Shown piece after piece: positions 1-9,024 of a stretch of DNA of 64,000 bases. How positions within the stretch are numbered: position 1 is the stretch's first letter; each line of letters opens with the position of its first letter. Under the pieces are notes generated by a model. It ran no database searches and had not been told where the DNA came from. It saw nothing but the letters and a program-made list of their open reading frames with translations. This DNA comes from an uncultured Flaviramulus sp. (GTDB lineage Bacteria > Bacteroidota > Bacteroidia > Flavobacteriales > Flavobacteriaceae): positions 62,001-126,000 of the forward strand of contig CANMUP010000005.1 of the NCBI GenBank assembly GCA_947501105.1, given 5' to 3'. The position numbers and the translations under genes are program-made.

Positions 1-519
1 ATTATGTTCTATTAGTTTAGAATACTTGAAACATATTAAAAAAAGAAATGTAAATATTCCTAATTTAAAAAAACTATAGGTCTTGAATTGAAATTTAAAT
101 TCTCTACTTGAAACACTATTTACTATAGTTTTTAATTTTAATAACGGTATAAAAAACATTACTGTCACAAATAATTCTTTAAACCCTATAAATTCATTAA
201 CAAATTCTATTACTTCATCAGGATTTGTATTTATAAAAACTAAAAGTGAAGATGGCCCAAAATGAATTTTAAAGTTAATATACATTAAAGTTTCTAACCA
301 TAACATTGCCACTATTAAAACTACAAATAGGCTATATAACTTTTTCTTAAATGAAACATTTTCAAAATGCTCTATAACAAAAACAATTAATGCTATAAAA
401 AAAAAGTTTTCAATTATATTAAAAAGCCTATATATAGAAAAAAAGTGAAATAATCCTTCAAATAAGTATTCAAGAATTAGCCAATAAATAAAAACAAGTA
501 TATATAATTTACCTTTCAA
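1..519 (-). CDS. Partial membrane protein, 3' end beyond the window
   Basis: Translating the minus strand from about 519 to the left edge gives one uninterrupted frame of about 173 residues with several hydrophobic stretches. I place the start at a TTG that overlaps the last codons of the upstream flippase gene; no ATG lies near there, so the start is uncertain. A segment reading FINTNPDEVIEFVNEFI follows the second or third membrane helix. This resembles the N-terminal membrane part of sulfatase-type phosphoethanolamine transferases, where a TN..E..EF motif is common, but this is inference from a short motif. It follows two Wzx-type genes, so a role in surface polysaccharide or lipid A decoration would fit. 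The catalytic part, if there is one, is outside the window. Confidence 0.55.
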   Translation of the reverse strand, partial: MKGKLYILVFIYWLILEYLFEGLFHFFSIYRLFNIIENFFFIALIVFVIEHFENVSFKKKLYSLFVVLIVAMLWLETLMYINFKIHFGPSSLLVFINTNPDEVIEFVNEFIGFKELFVTVMFFIPLLKLKTIVNSVSSREFKFQFKTYSFFKLGIFTFLFLICFKYSKLIEHN

Positions 520-1870
520 CCTTAATGATTCTTTTAGTTAGTAATGGCTTTCTAAATATAAATAGCATTAACAAGAAATAAAAAATATAACTTAAAGCAT
601 GACCAATCACGGCTCCCTCTAAATGAAATTTGTCAATAAAATAAATACTAAAAAAATAAACAGTAGAAACGTAAAATAATTCACCAAATAAATACCATAA
701 TAACATCTTTTTTGCTTGCATTTGGTATGCAATGGTAAATGATATTATTTTAAAGAAATCTCCTATGAGTTGCCAAAAAAATAAATCTTGTGTTGGAAGA
801 AACTCTTGGGTCAGAGTAATTCTAACTATCCAATATTTTAAAAAATAGATAATAATGAATCCAATTGCAACTGGTAACAATATTGTTTTATAAAATTTTA
901 CTATTAAGTTTCTAAAACCTTCGTCTGTTTTATTTTCTGATAGCTTTGGCAATAAATATAATGAAAAAAGACTCATAATAAACATAAGATAATATTGAGA
1001 TATTTTTATCATGGCCTCCCAATAACCTGCTTCTTTAAGACCAATAGTATCAATGATATGATTCTTAACAATAACATGTACAATTGGTATAGTTAAAGCC
1101 GTAAATATTGCCATTATTACAAATGATGATAACCCATTAAAATAATTTTTAGAGAAACTTGAAAATGAAATATTAGCAAAAATCAATTTAACTTCTTTAA
1201 TCCAAAATAATGTTATAAAAAGTAAAATTGAAGGCACAGTTACTATAGCTAAAATAGCCCCTTCTAATTTATGAAAATACATTAATAACACTATAATTAT
1301 CACATTAACAATGTAGCCAATTGTATTAATTATAATAATACTTTTATATTTTCCTAATCCATTAATAATGGATAGAATAAAGGTATTTAAAGTAAATAGA
1401 GGCAGTACATATGCTAAAATTTTAATAGCGTATGCATAAGTATTATTACCAAAAACTAAAACACAAAAATAATTAGAAAAAATTATTAAAATTAATAAAG
1501 CAAAAACAGTAAATATGGTTACTAAAAAAAAAGAAGTCGAAATAATTTTTTTTAGTTCTTGTTTGTTATTTTTATTCTCAGCAGTATATTTTATCAAACC
1601 ATTTTGTACTCCACTAACTGAAATACCTTGACAGCTAACTAAGAAGCTTCTTAAATTACCTGTAAAAGCCATCCCTTGTGGAAACAAAAAATATGCAACA
1701 GCTTTTGATAAAATAAAACCAGAAATCAATCTTGTAAAAACGCTTAGAGTATTAAACGAGGCTACTTTAACTAGCAAATTTTTTCTATAAATTCGTTTAA
1801 TTCTTTTAAACATTTTAAAAGCTAAATATAATAAGTAATACTCTTTAATACTACTTTTCTTCTTTTTCAA
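509..1870 (-). CDS. Wzx-type polysaccharide flippase (copy 2)
   Basis: A 453-residue polytopic membrane protein with about 12 predicted helices, in the MATE/MVF-like polysaccharide export superfamily and most like O-antigen translocases (WzxE type). It would move undecaprenyl-linked oligosaccharide across the inner membrane. The family-typical start is visible as LVKVASFNTLSVFTRLISG, followed by a GxxGNLRxF motif at about residue 70. The gene overlaps the 3' end of the preceding paralog by 20 bp, so the two are probably translationally coupled. An alternative start is MFKRIKR at residue 19, which would remove most of the overlap. The substrate cannot be told from the sequence. Confidence 0.85.
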   Translation of the reverse strand: MKKKKSSIKEYYLLYLAFKMFKRIKRIYRKNLLVKVASFNTLSVFTRLISGFILSKAVAYFLFPQGMAFTGNLRSFLVSCQGISVSGVQNGLIKYTAENKNNKQELKKIISTSFFLVTIFTVFALLILIIFSNYFCVLVFGNNTYAYAIKILAYVLPLFTLNTFILSIINGLGKYKSIIIINTIGYIVNVIIIVLLMYFHKLEGAILAIVTVPSILLFITLFWIKEVKLIFANISFSSFSKNYFNGLSSFVIMAIFTALTIPIVHVIVKNHIIDTIGLKEAGYWEAMIKISQYYLMFIMSLFSLYLLPKLSENKTDEGFRNLIVKFYKTILLPVAIGFIIIYFLKYWIVRITLTQEFLPTQDLFFWQLIGDFFKIISFTIAYQMQAKKMLLWYLFGELFYVSTVYFFSIYFIDKFHLEGAVIGHALSYIFYFLLMLFIFRKPLLTKRIIKVER

Positions 1871-3149
1871 CTCTAAACAAAGAACTTCTAAATATTAATA
1901 AAATAACACCATAATACATTAAGTAACTAACAAAATGTCCAATTACTGCTCCTTCCACACCAAATATTCTAATAAAATAAATACTTGTTGAATATAATAT
2001 TATGATTAAAAATGCTTCAGTTACCACGTAGTGCCAAAACATTTTCTTTGCTAAAAACTGATAGGCTATTACCATAGACAAAACTTTTAAAAAGTCTCCT
2101 AATAGCTGCCATAAAAACAAGTCTTCAACTGGTTTGAACTCCTCTGAAAAAACAATAGTAACAATATATGGCTTTAAAAAATAAATTAATAAAAAACCAA
2201 GAAATAATATAGGCATTACTGTTTTATAGAACCCAAAAACCTCTTTCCTGAACGCTTTGGCCGTATTAATTTCAGAAAAACGTGGTAATATATAAAGCGC
2301 CATTAAAGAGCTAACCAACATTAAATAGTATTTAGATATACGTGTCATGGCTTCCCAAAAACCGGCATCTTTATATCCTATATTTTCAATAATAAAAGAT
2401 CGAATAACTAAAGCAACTATTGGTAATAAAACGGCTGAGAACAATGCCATAACTGAATACGAGCTTAATCTTTTAAAATAACTAAAACTCACATACTTTA
2501 CTTGTATAAGCGGTGTTAAACTACGCCTATTTATAATACCTACTAGAGTGATTAAAAATATTAATGATTCGGCTATAACAACAGATATCAAAGCGCCTTC
2601 TAATTTTCTTTGAAAAATTAAAAGCAATGTAATAGAAACCCCCAAAATCTGCCCAATAATATTTATGATGATGAGTATTTTATACTTAGAAAAACCATTC
2701 ATTATTGAAAACGAAAACATATTCAAAGAATAAAAAGGCAATACAATGGCAAAAATTTTAATTACATATGCATAACTATTATAATTTGGAAATATAATGT
2801 TGTTAATATTTTCTGCATTAAAATAACATAAAAGTGATACTAGAATCGAAGAAACAAACCCAATATAATAGACAGTAGAAATGGTTCTGCTTAACCTAAC
2901 AACATTCTCTTTATATAGTGCTATATACTTTACTGCTCCTTTATAAAAGCCAAGTATTGCAACAGATTGGACAGAACTAACAAAATTGCGTAGATTACCT
3001 ATTAAAGCCAATCCTTCTGCTCCAATAAAAACAGCAATGGCTTTAGAGGTTAATATGCCAGCTATCATTCTAGTTAAAATTGCTGCAGTTTTTAACGAAG
3101 TAACTTTTATTAAAACATTGTTATTTATGTAGTCTATTAATTTTTTCAA
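1851..3149 (-). CDS. Wzx-type polysaccharide flippase (copy 1)
   Basis: A 432-residue membrane protein of the same family as the next gene. The two align along their whole length: shared blocks include the N-terminal VxSxxTxAxxTRxIxGxxxSKA region, the GNLRxF motif, the GYxxAGxWEAMxxISxYYLM block near residue 265 and the C-terminal EGAVIGHxxSY. The predicted role is flipping lipid-linked oligosaccharide to the periplasm. It is the first gene of the minus-strand unit, with a candidate promoter about 100 bp upstream. Two flippases in tandem suggest two different glycan substrates or a recent duplication that is diverging. Confidence 0.87.
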   Translation of the reverse strand: MKKLIDYINNNVLIKVTSLKTAAILTRMIAGILTSKAIAVFIGAEGLALIGNLRNFVSSVQSVAILGFYKGAVKYIALYKENVVRLSRTISTVYYIGFVSSILVSLLCYFNAENINNIIFPNYNSYAYVIKIFAIVLPFYSLNMFSFSIMNGFSKYKILIIINIIGQILGVSITLLLIFQRKLEGALISVVIAESLIFLITLVGIINRRSLTPLIQVKYVSFSYFKRLSSYSVMALFSAVLLPIVALVIRSFIIENIGYKDAGFWEAMTRISKYYLMLVSSLMALYILPRFSEINTAKAFRKEVFGFYKTVMPILFLGFLLIYFLKPYIVTIVFSEEFKPVEDLFLWQLLGDFLKVLSMVIAYQFLAKKMFWHYVVTEAFLIIILYSTSIYFIRIFGVEGAVIGHFVSYLMYYGVILLIFRSSLFRVEKEEK

Positions 3150-3251
3150 TTAATACGAATTTACTTTTCTTTAAAAAGGTTAGTTTTTTATTGCAATTTT
3201 TTGATAAAAAATAAGAAAATAGTGTTTAATTTTCTGTTTTTTTGAATGAAC

Positions 3252-3259
3252 CAAATATA
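3252..3259 (-). promoter_or_regulatory. Candidate -7 promoter element for the flippase operon
   Basis: On the minus strand this reads TATATTTG, a full match to the Bacteroidota -7 consensus TAnnTTTG. It lies about 100 bp upstream of the first flippase start. No clear TTG is seen at the -33 spacing, so this is a moderate call. Confidence 0.45.
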
Positions 3260-3337
3260 CAAAATCATTTAACGTATAGAGCTTAATATTAGTATATATA
3301 AGAAAATACTGAATAGTACACTATACAAAAACAATCG

Positions 3338-3577
3338 CTATTCTCGTTTAAAAAACAAATAGTATAAATTAACCGAAAAAATTGCAACATTGGCAATAAT
3401 TATTGGTAAGCCAATTCTTAACGTAGGCATTAAAAAACCATAAATAACAAATAAAATACAGCCTGTCATATTTACAAACCGTAATGTCTTTACATTTTTC
3501 ATAGTAAAAGAAATAAGTACCATCAAAGATGCCAAATAGCCTATATACTCTGTTCCAGTAATTCCGAATAACTCCAT
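3338..3577 (-). CDS. Small YgjV/SemiSWEET-like membrane protein
   Basis: A 79-residue protein with three hydrophobic segments (about residues 8-26, 33-50 and 55-75). The pattern GYxASxxVxISFxMKxxKTLRxxN followed by CILFVIYG resembles the half-transporter SemiSWEET/PQ-loop and Imp-YgjV families, whose members form dimers in the inner membrane. Substrate unknown. It stands alone between the typA terminator and the flippase operon, with its own short leader. The family match is by recognition of the pattern only. Confidence 0.6.
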   Translation of the reverse strand: MELFGITGTEYIGYLASLMVLISFTMKNVKTLRFVNMTGCILFVIYGFLMPTLRIGLPIIIANVAIFSVNLYYLFFKRE

Positions 3578-3585
3578 AATAATAT

Positions 3586-3621
3586 CATAAAAAAAGAGAA
3601 ACCCTATTAGAATTTCTCTTT
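3586..3621 (-). terminator. Rho-independent terminator of typA
   Basis: A 9-bp perfect stem (AAAGAGAAA with TTTCTCTTT, 11-nt loop) lies just past the typA stop. On the minus strand it is followed by a run of T, the classic intrinsic form. It separates typA from the small membrane protein gene. Confidence 0.8.
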
Positions 3622-3646
3622 AAAGAATTTTTACTAATTTAATAAA

Positions 3647-5446
3647 TTAGATTGATTTATTTCTTTTACGCTCTACCTCTGTTAAATAGATTTTACGTAA
3701 ACGTAAGTGGTTTGGTGTCACTTCTACATATTCATCTTTTTGGATATACTCTAAAGCTTCTTCTAAAGAAAACTTAATTGCAGGAACAATTTTAGCTTTA
3801 TCATCAGCACCAGAAGAACGAACGTTACTTAACTTTTTAGTTTTTGTTACGTTAACCGTCATGTCGTCTCCTCGAGAGTTTTCTCCAATAACTTGACCTT
3901 CGTAAATATCTTCGCCTGGATCAACAAAAAACTTACCTCTATCTTGTAGTTTATCAATAGAATAAGGGATAGCTTGTCCTTTCTCCATAGATACTAAACT
4001 TCCGTTTTGACGTTCTGGAATCCCGCCTTTTAAAGGTTGGTATTCTTTAAAACGGTGAGCCATAATAGCTTCACCTGCTGTGGCTGTCAAAAGTTGATTA
4101 CGTAAACCTATAATACCCCTTGACGGCACTAAAAACTCACAAACCATTCTTTCTCCTTTAGCCTCCATACTTAACATTTCACCTTTACGAAGTGTTACCA
4201 TTTCAATGGCTTTACCAGATACTGTTTCTGGTAAATCGATAGTCATTTCTTCAACTGGTTCACATTTAACACCATCAATCTCTTTAATGATAACTTGAGG
4301 TTGACCAATCTGCAATTCATAACCCTCACGACGCATCGTTTCAATTAAAACCGATAAGTGTAAAACTCCACGACCAAATACCATAAATTTATCTGCACTA
4401 TCAGTTTCTTCAACTCTTAATGCTAAGTTTTTTTCTAACTCTTTTGTTAAACGATCTTTAATATGACGAGAAGTAACAAACTTTCCATCTTTACCAAAAA
4501 ACGGTGAATCGTTAATAGTAAACAACATACTCATTGTTGGTTCATCAATAGCTATTGTTTTTAATGCTTCTGGAGTTTCAAAATCAGCCACAGTATCACC
4601 AATTTCAAAACCTTCTAAACCAACAATAGCACAAATATCGCCTGCAACAACTTCATCTACTTTTTTACGCCCTAATCCTTCAAACGTATGTAATTCTTTT
4701 ATCTTAGATTTTGCAATACTTCCGTCTCTTTTAACTAAAGATATATTTTGCCCTACTTTTAATTCACCACGTGTTAAACGTCCAATAGCTATTCTTCCTG
4801 TAAACGATGAAAAATCTAAAGATGTAATTAACATTTGAGTACTTCCTTCTTCAATTTTGGGAGCAGGAATATGGTCAATAACCATATCTAGTAACGGTTC
4901 AATATTTTCGGTTTCATTTTGCCAATCATCACTCATCCAATTGTTCTTAGCCGAACCATAAACAGTTGGAAAATCTAGTTGCCACTCTTCTGCACCTAAT
5001 TCAAACATTAAATCAAATACCTTTTCGTGCACCTCATCTGGTGTACAATTTTCTTTATCAACTTTATTGATAACTACACATGGCTTCAACCCTAAATCAA
5101 TTGCTTTTTGCAATACAAAACGCGTTTGAGGCATTGGCCCTTCAAAAGCATCAACTAAAAGTAAAACACCATCAGCCATATTTAAAACACGCTCTACTTC
5201 TCCACCAAAATCGGCGTGACCAGGCGTATCGATAATATTAATTTTCGTGTCTTTATAAATTACAGAAACGTTTTTAGATGTAATAGTAATTCCACGTTCG
5301 CGCTCTAAATCATTGTTATCAAGAATTAAATCACCTGTGTTTTCGTTTTCACGAAATAACTGACAGTGGTACATAATCTTATCTACCAAAGTCGTCTTAC
5401 CATGATCTACGTGTGCAATAATTGCAATATTTTTAATATTAGCCAT
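3647..5446 (-). CDS. typA: Translational GTPase TypA/BipA
   Basis: A ribosome-binding GTPase of the EF-G/LepA class, involved in stress adaptation and ribosome assembly. With the start chosen here the protein is 599 residues, the usual length. The G1 P-loop AHVDHGKT is at residues 10-17, followed by the G2 ITITSKN region, the G3 DTPGHADF and the G4 NKVD. The C-terminal part contains the BipA-specific PSRGIIGLRNQLLT block. The open frame extends 33 codons further upstream, but the extension is not homologous to TypA; the start at 5446 has a good AGGAG about 8 nt ahead and begins MANIKNIAIIAHVDHGK, as in the family. Confidence 0.97.
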   Translation of the reverse strand: MANIKNIAIIAHVDHGKTTLVDKIMYHCQLFRENENTGDLILDNNDLERERGITITSKNVSVIYKDTKINIIDTPGHADFGGEVERVLNMADGVLLLVDAFEGPMPQTRFVLQKAIDLGLKPCVVINKVDKENCTPDEVHEKVFDLMFELGAEEWQLDFPTVYGSAKNNWMSDDWQNETENIEPLLDMVIDHIPAPKIEEGSTQMLITSLDFSSFTGRIAIGRLTRGELKVGQNISLVKRDGSIAKSKIKELHTFEGLGRKKVDEVVAGDICAIVGLEGFEIGDTVADFETPEALKTIAIDEPTMSMLFTINDSPFFGKDGKFVTSRHIKDRLTKELEKNLALRVEETDSADKFMVFGRGVLHLSVLIETMRREGYELQIGQPQVIIKEIDGVKCEPVEEMTIDLPETVSGKAIEMVTLRKGEMLSMEAKGERMVCEFLVPSRGIIGLRNQLLTATAGEAIMAHRFKEYQPLKGGIPERQNGSLVSMEKGQAIPYSIDKLQDRGKFFVDPGEDIYEGQVIGENSRGDDMTVNVTKTKKLSNVRSSGADDKAKIVPAIKFSLEEALEYIQKDEYVEVTPNHLRLRKIYLTEVERKRNKSI

Positions 5447-5471
5447 AATGATGCTCCTTATTTTAAGCGTG

Positions 5472-5479
5472 CAAAGGTA
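5472..5479 (-). promoter_or_regulatory. Candidate -7 promoter element of typA
   Basis: The minus strand reads TACCTTTG, an exact fit to TAnnTTTG, placed 26 bp before the typA start codon. This gives a short leader and also argues against the longer upstream start, which would lie before the transcript begins. Confidence 0.55.
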
Positions 5480-5677
5480 CTTATAAATAATGGATAAATT
5501 ATATAATAACACCTTTTTGGGTATTCCCTTTTTTGACAAATTCAAAAAAGGTCGCGCTATACATTATATCTTTCTCGTTTTTAATACATTAAAAACAATA
5601 AAGGATGCCATTTCTATCGCTAATACAGCTAAAAAACGATAATTAAATTTCCATATAAAACTTACGTTTACAAATAG

Positions 5678-5685
5678 TATCTTTG
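5678..5685 (+). promoter_or_regulatory. Candidate -7 promoter element of kdsA
   Basis: TATCTTTG matches TAnnTTTG and ends 27 bp upstream of the kdsA start codon. The divergent typA promoter is about 200 bp away. Confidence 0.5.
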
Positions 5686-5712
5686 TAGCCTTAATTTGCA
5701 GAAACCTTTTTT

Positions 5713-6531
5713 ATGAATCTTCAAGACATTCCAAAAATAAAACATACAAATGCTAATAACTTCTTCCTATTATGTGGCCCTTGTGCGATTGAAGGCGAAG
5801 AGATGGCTTTAAGAATTGCTGAAAAAGTAGTTAACATAACAAACAAATTAGAAATTCCTTATGTATTTAAGGGTAGTTTTAAAAAAGCAAATAGAAGTAG
5901 AATAGATAGCTTTACAGGGATTGGTAACGAAAAAGCTTTAGAGATCCTTGCTAAAGTTTCAGAGAAATTTGATGTTCCTACCGTTACCGATATTCATGAA
6001 ACTAGCGATGCTACTTTAGCGGCTCAATATGTAGATGTTTTACAAATACCTGCCTTTTTGGTGCGTCAAACAGATTTAGTTGTAGCTGCAGCCAAAACGG
6101 GGAAAGTGGTTAACTTAAAAAAAGGACAGTTTATGAGTCCAGAAGCAATGAAACATGCTGTACAAAAAGTAAAAGATGCTGGTAGTGATAAAGCTTGGAT
6201 AACCGATAGAGGCACCATGTTTGGGTATCAAGATATGATTGTAGATTTTCGAGGTATTCCAACCATGCGTCAATATGCACCAACAGTTTTAGATGTAACA
6301 CACTCTTTACAACAACCTAACCAATCAGCTGGAGTAACTGGCGGTCGCCCAGATATGATTGAAACTATTGCCAGAGCTGGCATAGTTAACAATGTTGATG
6401 GTTTATTTATAGAAACACATTTTGACCCTGCAAATGCAAAAAGTGATGGTGCTAATATGTTGCATTTAGATAATTTAGAATCGTTACTTTCAAATTTAGT
6501 GGCTATTAGAAAAACGATTAATAATCTTTAG
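5713..6531 (+). CDS. kdsA: 3-deoxy-D-manno-octulosonate 8-phosphate synthase
   Basis: Condenses phosphoenolpyruvate with arabinose 5-phosphate to give Kdo 8-phosphate, an early cytoplasmic step of Kdo and lipopolysaccharide core synthesis. The 272 residues form a single TIM-barrel of the DAHP/KDO8P synthase family, at the normal length. Visible family motifs are GPCAIEGEE near the N-terminus, FKGSFKKANRS for PEP binding, and the central block ending GTMFGYQDMIVDFRG. It is transcribed alone, divergent from typA. It sits not far from the flippase genes, which fits a neighbourhood concerned with the outer surface. Confidence 0.97.
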   Translation: MNLQDIPKIKHTNANNFFLLCGPCAIEGEEMALRIAEKVVNITNKLEIPYVFKGSFKKANRSRIDSFTGIGNEKALEILAKVSEKFDVPTVTDIHETSDATLAAQYVDVLQIPAFLVRQTDLVVAAAKTGKVVNLKKGQFMSPEAMKHAVQKVKDAGSDKAWITDRGTMFGYQDMIVDFRGIPTMRQYAPTVLDVTHSLQQPNQSAGVTGGRPDMIETIARAGIVNNVDGLFIETHFDPANAKSDGANMLHLDNLESLLSNLVAIRKTINNL

Positions 6532-6606
6532 TAATTTTCTATTTTCACGGAAATAACAAATTCAATTGTAACTTTCTGCACTATGCGTAAGAGATCTGCT
6601 TTTTTT

Positions 6607-6984
6607 TTAAATAAACCAAGCCTTTTTACTTTGACTTAATTGTTTTGAAGCCGCATGCAATAAGGCAATAAAATTTTCTTGATCTAAATCTTCTAAAGTC
6701 TTAAGTTGAATAGAACGAACTTGTTTTCGTTTATTGTCATTTTTCAAAATAGGAAATTGTTTTTCAAGAAGAATACCCTGAACAAAAGCAACATCAACAT
6801 AATCTTTTCCTTTTAAAATATTTAAATAAATCATTGGTTTTTTACCAATATTATAAAACGGAATTTTGTAGCTATATCTTTCTATTACTTCCGGAAGTGT
6901 GTTCAAAATTAATCCTCTTACATAAAGCATTATGGATTGATGTGGTTCTTTTTGATTTATAAAATATTGGTCTACGGGTTTCAC
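6607..6984 (-). CDS. DUF1801 (YdhG-like) protein
   Basis: A 125-residue soluble protein with the DUF1801 fold: an N-terminal helical part (PHQSIMLYVRGLILNTLPEVIERYSYKIPFY) followed by KPMIYLNILKGKDYVDVAFVQG. The family is widespread and small, with a YdhG-like alpha/beta fold, and has no firm biochemical function. The gene is transcribed divergently from the transglutaminase-like gene, only 31 bp away. Nothing in the neighbourhood suggests its role. Confidence 0.8.
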   Translation of the reverse strand: MKPVDQYFINQKEPHQSIMLYVRGLILNTLPEVIERYSYKIPFYNIGKKPMIYLNILKGKDYVDVAFVQGILLEKQFPILKNDNKRKQVRSIQLKTLEDLDQENFIALLHAASKQLSQSKKAWFI

Positions 6985-7015
6985 TTTCGGAATAATTTTT
7001 GATTAAGTTAGTGCT

Positions 7016-7978
7016 ATGCAAAATAGAATATTATTCTTATTAATCTTTTTTTCACTTAGTTTATTTTCTCAAAACTATAATCATATTGATTCTAAAGTAA
7101 AAAGCTATTCAAGTATTTCAAATATTGAATCTTTAAGTCAAAAAATTAAACATGATTTTAATACTGATGAAGAAAAAGTAAGAGCCCTCTTCATTTGGAT
7201 TGTTGAAAACATAAAATATCAAGCAAGTGGCAGTAAATGGGCAGCTACAAGATTAGAGTTTTATTTCTCTGATTACCAAAAGAAAAGAGAAAAAAGAAAA
7301 AAAGAAGTGCGAATATTTGAAAAGGCCATTAAAAACAAAAAAGCCAATTGCTATGGTTATTCCTTAATTTTTAATGAGGTATGCGATTTACTTAATATTG
7401 AATCAGAAATTATTCTTGGGTTCTCTAGAGGTAATCTAAGCACTATTGGACAAGATATTAACTTAAAAAATCATTCTTGGAATGCCGTAAAATTAAATAA
7501 CCAATGGAAATTAATTGATATTACTTGGGCTAATGGTTACCTTGAAATTGAGAAGGCAGATAATAATGGTTATTACTATTTTAAAAATCCAAAAGAATTT
7601 TTAAACCAACATTTACCAGGAAATCCTAAATGGCAATTAGTTTTAAATAAAATATCGAAAAAAGACTTCATTACAAGACCTATTCTTTATCCAAAATATT
7701 ATTCTTCAAAATTTAAGCTCATAAAAGAAACCAAAGGCATCTTCAAAACATCCAAAGCAAACAAGTACATTAAAATTTATTTTAATGAAGTTCCAGTAAA
7801 TCCTCAATTAAGCTACGATTTTTTAAAATATTATTACTCAATACCTATAAACATAAAAAAGAATAAAGATGGTTCTCTTAGTCTAAAAATTGAATATAAG
7901 AAAAAAGAAAGTTCATATTTAACTCTTTACTCTAATCTTATTCCTATAATTGGTTTTAAGGTTGAATTTATTGATTAA
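7016..7978 (+). CDS. Secreted transglutaminase-like protein
   Basis: A 320-residue protein with a cleavable signal peptide (hydrophobic residues 3-18, ending SLFSQN) and a transglutaminase-core domain. The catalytic triad is seen as Cys112 in ANCYGYSLIF, His153 in NHSWNAVKL and Asp168 in LIDITW. Members of this superfamily in Bacteroidota are mostly predicted peptidases or cross-linking enzymes in the periplasm; which activity applies here is not known. The C-terminal 110 residues are lysine-rich beta sequence without a recognised domain. Single-gene transcription unit. Confidence 0.82.
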   Translation: MQNRILFLLIFFSLSLFSQNYNHIDSKVKSYSSISNIESLSQKIKHDFNTDEEKVRALFIWIVENIKYQASGSKWAATRLEFYFSDYQKKREKRKKEVRIFEKAIKNKKANCYGYSLIFNEVCDLLNIESEIILGFSRGNLSTIGQDINLKNHSWNAVKLNNQWKLIDITWANGYLEIEKADNNGYYYFKNPKEFLNQHLPGNPKWQLVLNKISKKDFITRPILYPKYYSSKFKLIKETKGIFKTSKANKYIKIYFNEVPVNPQLSYDFLKYYYSIPINIKKNKDGSLSLKIEYKKKESSYLTLYSNLIPIIGFKVEFID

Positions 7979-8028
7979 CTTTTCATATTAACAAAAATTT
8001 ATGACGTTTATTTCAAAATAATTTATTT

Positions 8029-8045
8029 ACTTTGTATTTCAAAGT
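8029..8045. promoter_or_regulatory. 17-bp palindromic operator, copy 1
   Basis: ACTTTG-TATTT-CAAAGT, a perfect 6-bp inverted repeat with 5-nt spacer, directly followed by ACTTT. It overlaps the probable -7 element and ends 8 bp before the start of the membrane protein gene at 8054. The same arms recur at 9025-9041 ahead of the next operon. Binding by the winged-helix regulator encoded at 8713 is inferred. Confidence 0.65.
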
Positions 8046-8053
8046 ACTTTTAT

Positions 8054-8668
8054 ATGGAATCAAAAGATTATTTAAAAGATATTAGCGAGATTAAAGATTT
8101 AATGAATAAATCTTCTCGTTTTATTTCGCTTAGCGGATTGTCAGGAATACTCGCTGGAGTTTATGCTCTTATTGGAGCAGCAGTAGCGTATTGGTTAGTT
8201 ATGAATTATAGCCAAGGAACATTAAGGCTCGATGGCCCAATTTATCAACTAGTCATGTTAGATTTATTTCTAATAGCACTTTTGAGTGCTGTAACTGGTA
8301 TTTTTTTAACCACAAGAAAAGCAAAAAAACATGGCGCCAAAATTTGGGATGCCACCTCTAGGCGATTAGTATTTAACTTTTTGATTCCCTTAATTGCTGG
8401 TGGATTATATATATTGATTATCCTCAGCCAAGGAAAGTACGGGCAAGCTGGGGGATTAATGCTAATTTTTTATGGATTGGCCCTTGTAAATGCTTCAAAA
8501 TATAGTATCGGTGATATTTGTTACTTAGGCTATGTACAAATTATACTTGGTTTAATAGGTGCTTGGAAACCTGGTTACGGTTTTTGGCTTTGGGTTTTAG
8601 GTTTCGGAGTTATGCATATTATCTATGGCTCTTGGATGCATTTTAAGTATGACGTAAAAAATAAATAG
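8054..8668 (+). CDS. Membrane protein co-transcribed with a winged-helix regulator
   Basis: A 204-residue integral membrane protein with about five helices (roughly 25-48, 65-90, 108-128, 133-150 and 155-192). The N-terminus is a short soluble helix with SKDYLKDISEIKDLMNKSSRF. I recognise the architecture as common in Flavobacteriaceae directly ahead of a small HTH regulator but know of no function. It is the first gene of the unit starting at the palindromic operator; the regulator gene follows after 44 bp. It could act as a membrane partner of the regulator, but that is inference from gene order. Confidence 0.65.
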   Translation: MESKDYLKDISEIKDLMNKSSRFISLSGLSGILAGVYALIGAAVAYWLVMNYSQGTLRLDGPIYQLVMLDLFLIALLSAVTGIFLTTRKAKKHGAKIWDATSRRLVFNFLIPLIAGGLYILIILSQGKYGQAGGLMLIFYGLALVNASKYSIGDICYLGYVQIILGLIGAWKPGYGFWLWVLGFGVMHIIYGSWMHFKYDVKNK

Positions 8669-8712
8669 TATTCGGTAGCAGTTTACTGTTAAACTAACAA
8701 ATAAACTTAAAA

Positions 8713-9003
8713 TTGAGCATAATAACTAACATAAATAAGGTATTCGATCACAGAATTAGATTAGGCATCATGTCTATTTTAATGGTGAATGAATATGCAG
8801 ATTTTAATATGCTAAAAGAGTTATTAGGAGCTACCGACGGCAATTTAGCAAGCCATACAAAGGCTTTAGAAAATGCTGAATACATAATGGTTGAGAAACA
8901 ATTTATTGGACGAAAACCTAACACGCGCTACTCTACTACAAAACTTGGTAGGGCTGCATTTAAAAAACATATTGAAGCACTTGAAAAATTAATTAATAAA
9001 TAA
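8713..9003 (+). CDS. Winged-helix transcriptional regulator
   Basis: A 96-residue protein that is almost entirely a winged-helix DNA-binding domain of the MarR/ArsR-like HTH_34 type: helices around NKVFDHRIRLGIMSILMVNEYADFNMLKELLGATDGNLASHTKALENAEYI and a wing with GRKPNTRYSTTKLGRAAFKKH. There is no effector domain or metal site. I use a TTG start at 8713 because the frame needs those residues for the first helix; the next ATG (8770) lies inside the domain. The probable targets are the two palindromes at 8029 and 9025, making it autoregulatory and the controller of the downstream operon. Confidence 0.85.
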   Translation: MSIITNINKVFDHRIRLGIMSILMVNEYADFNMLKELLGATDGNLASHTKALENAEYIMVEKQFIGRKPNTRYSTTKLGRAAFKKHIEALEKLINK

Positions 9004-9024
9004 TAACTATTTTTTTATCAATAA

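Noticed and set aside
5447-5545. A 33-codon upstream extension of TypA
   Set aside because: The extension has no TypA homology, lies across the likely promoter, and the internal ATG has a good AGGAG and begins with the family N-terminus.
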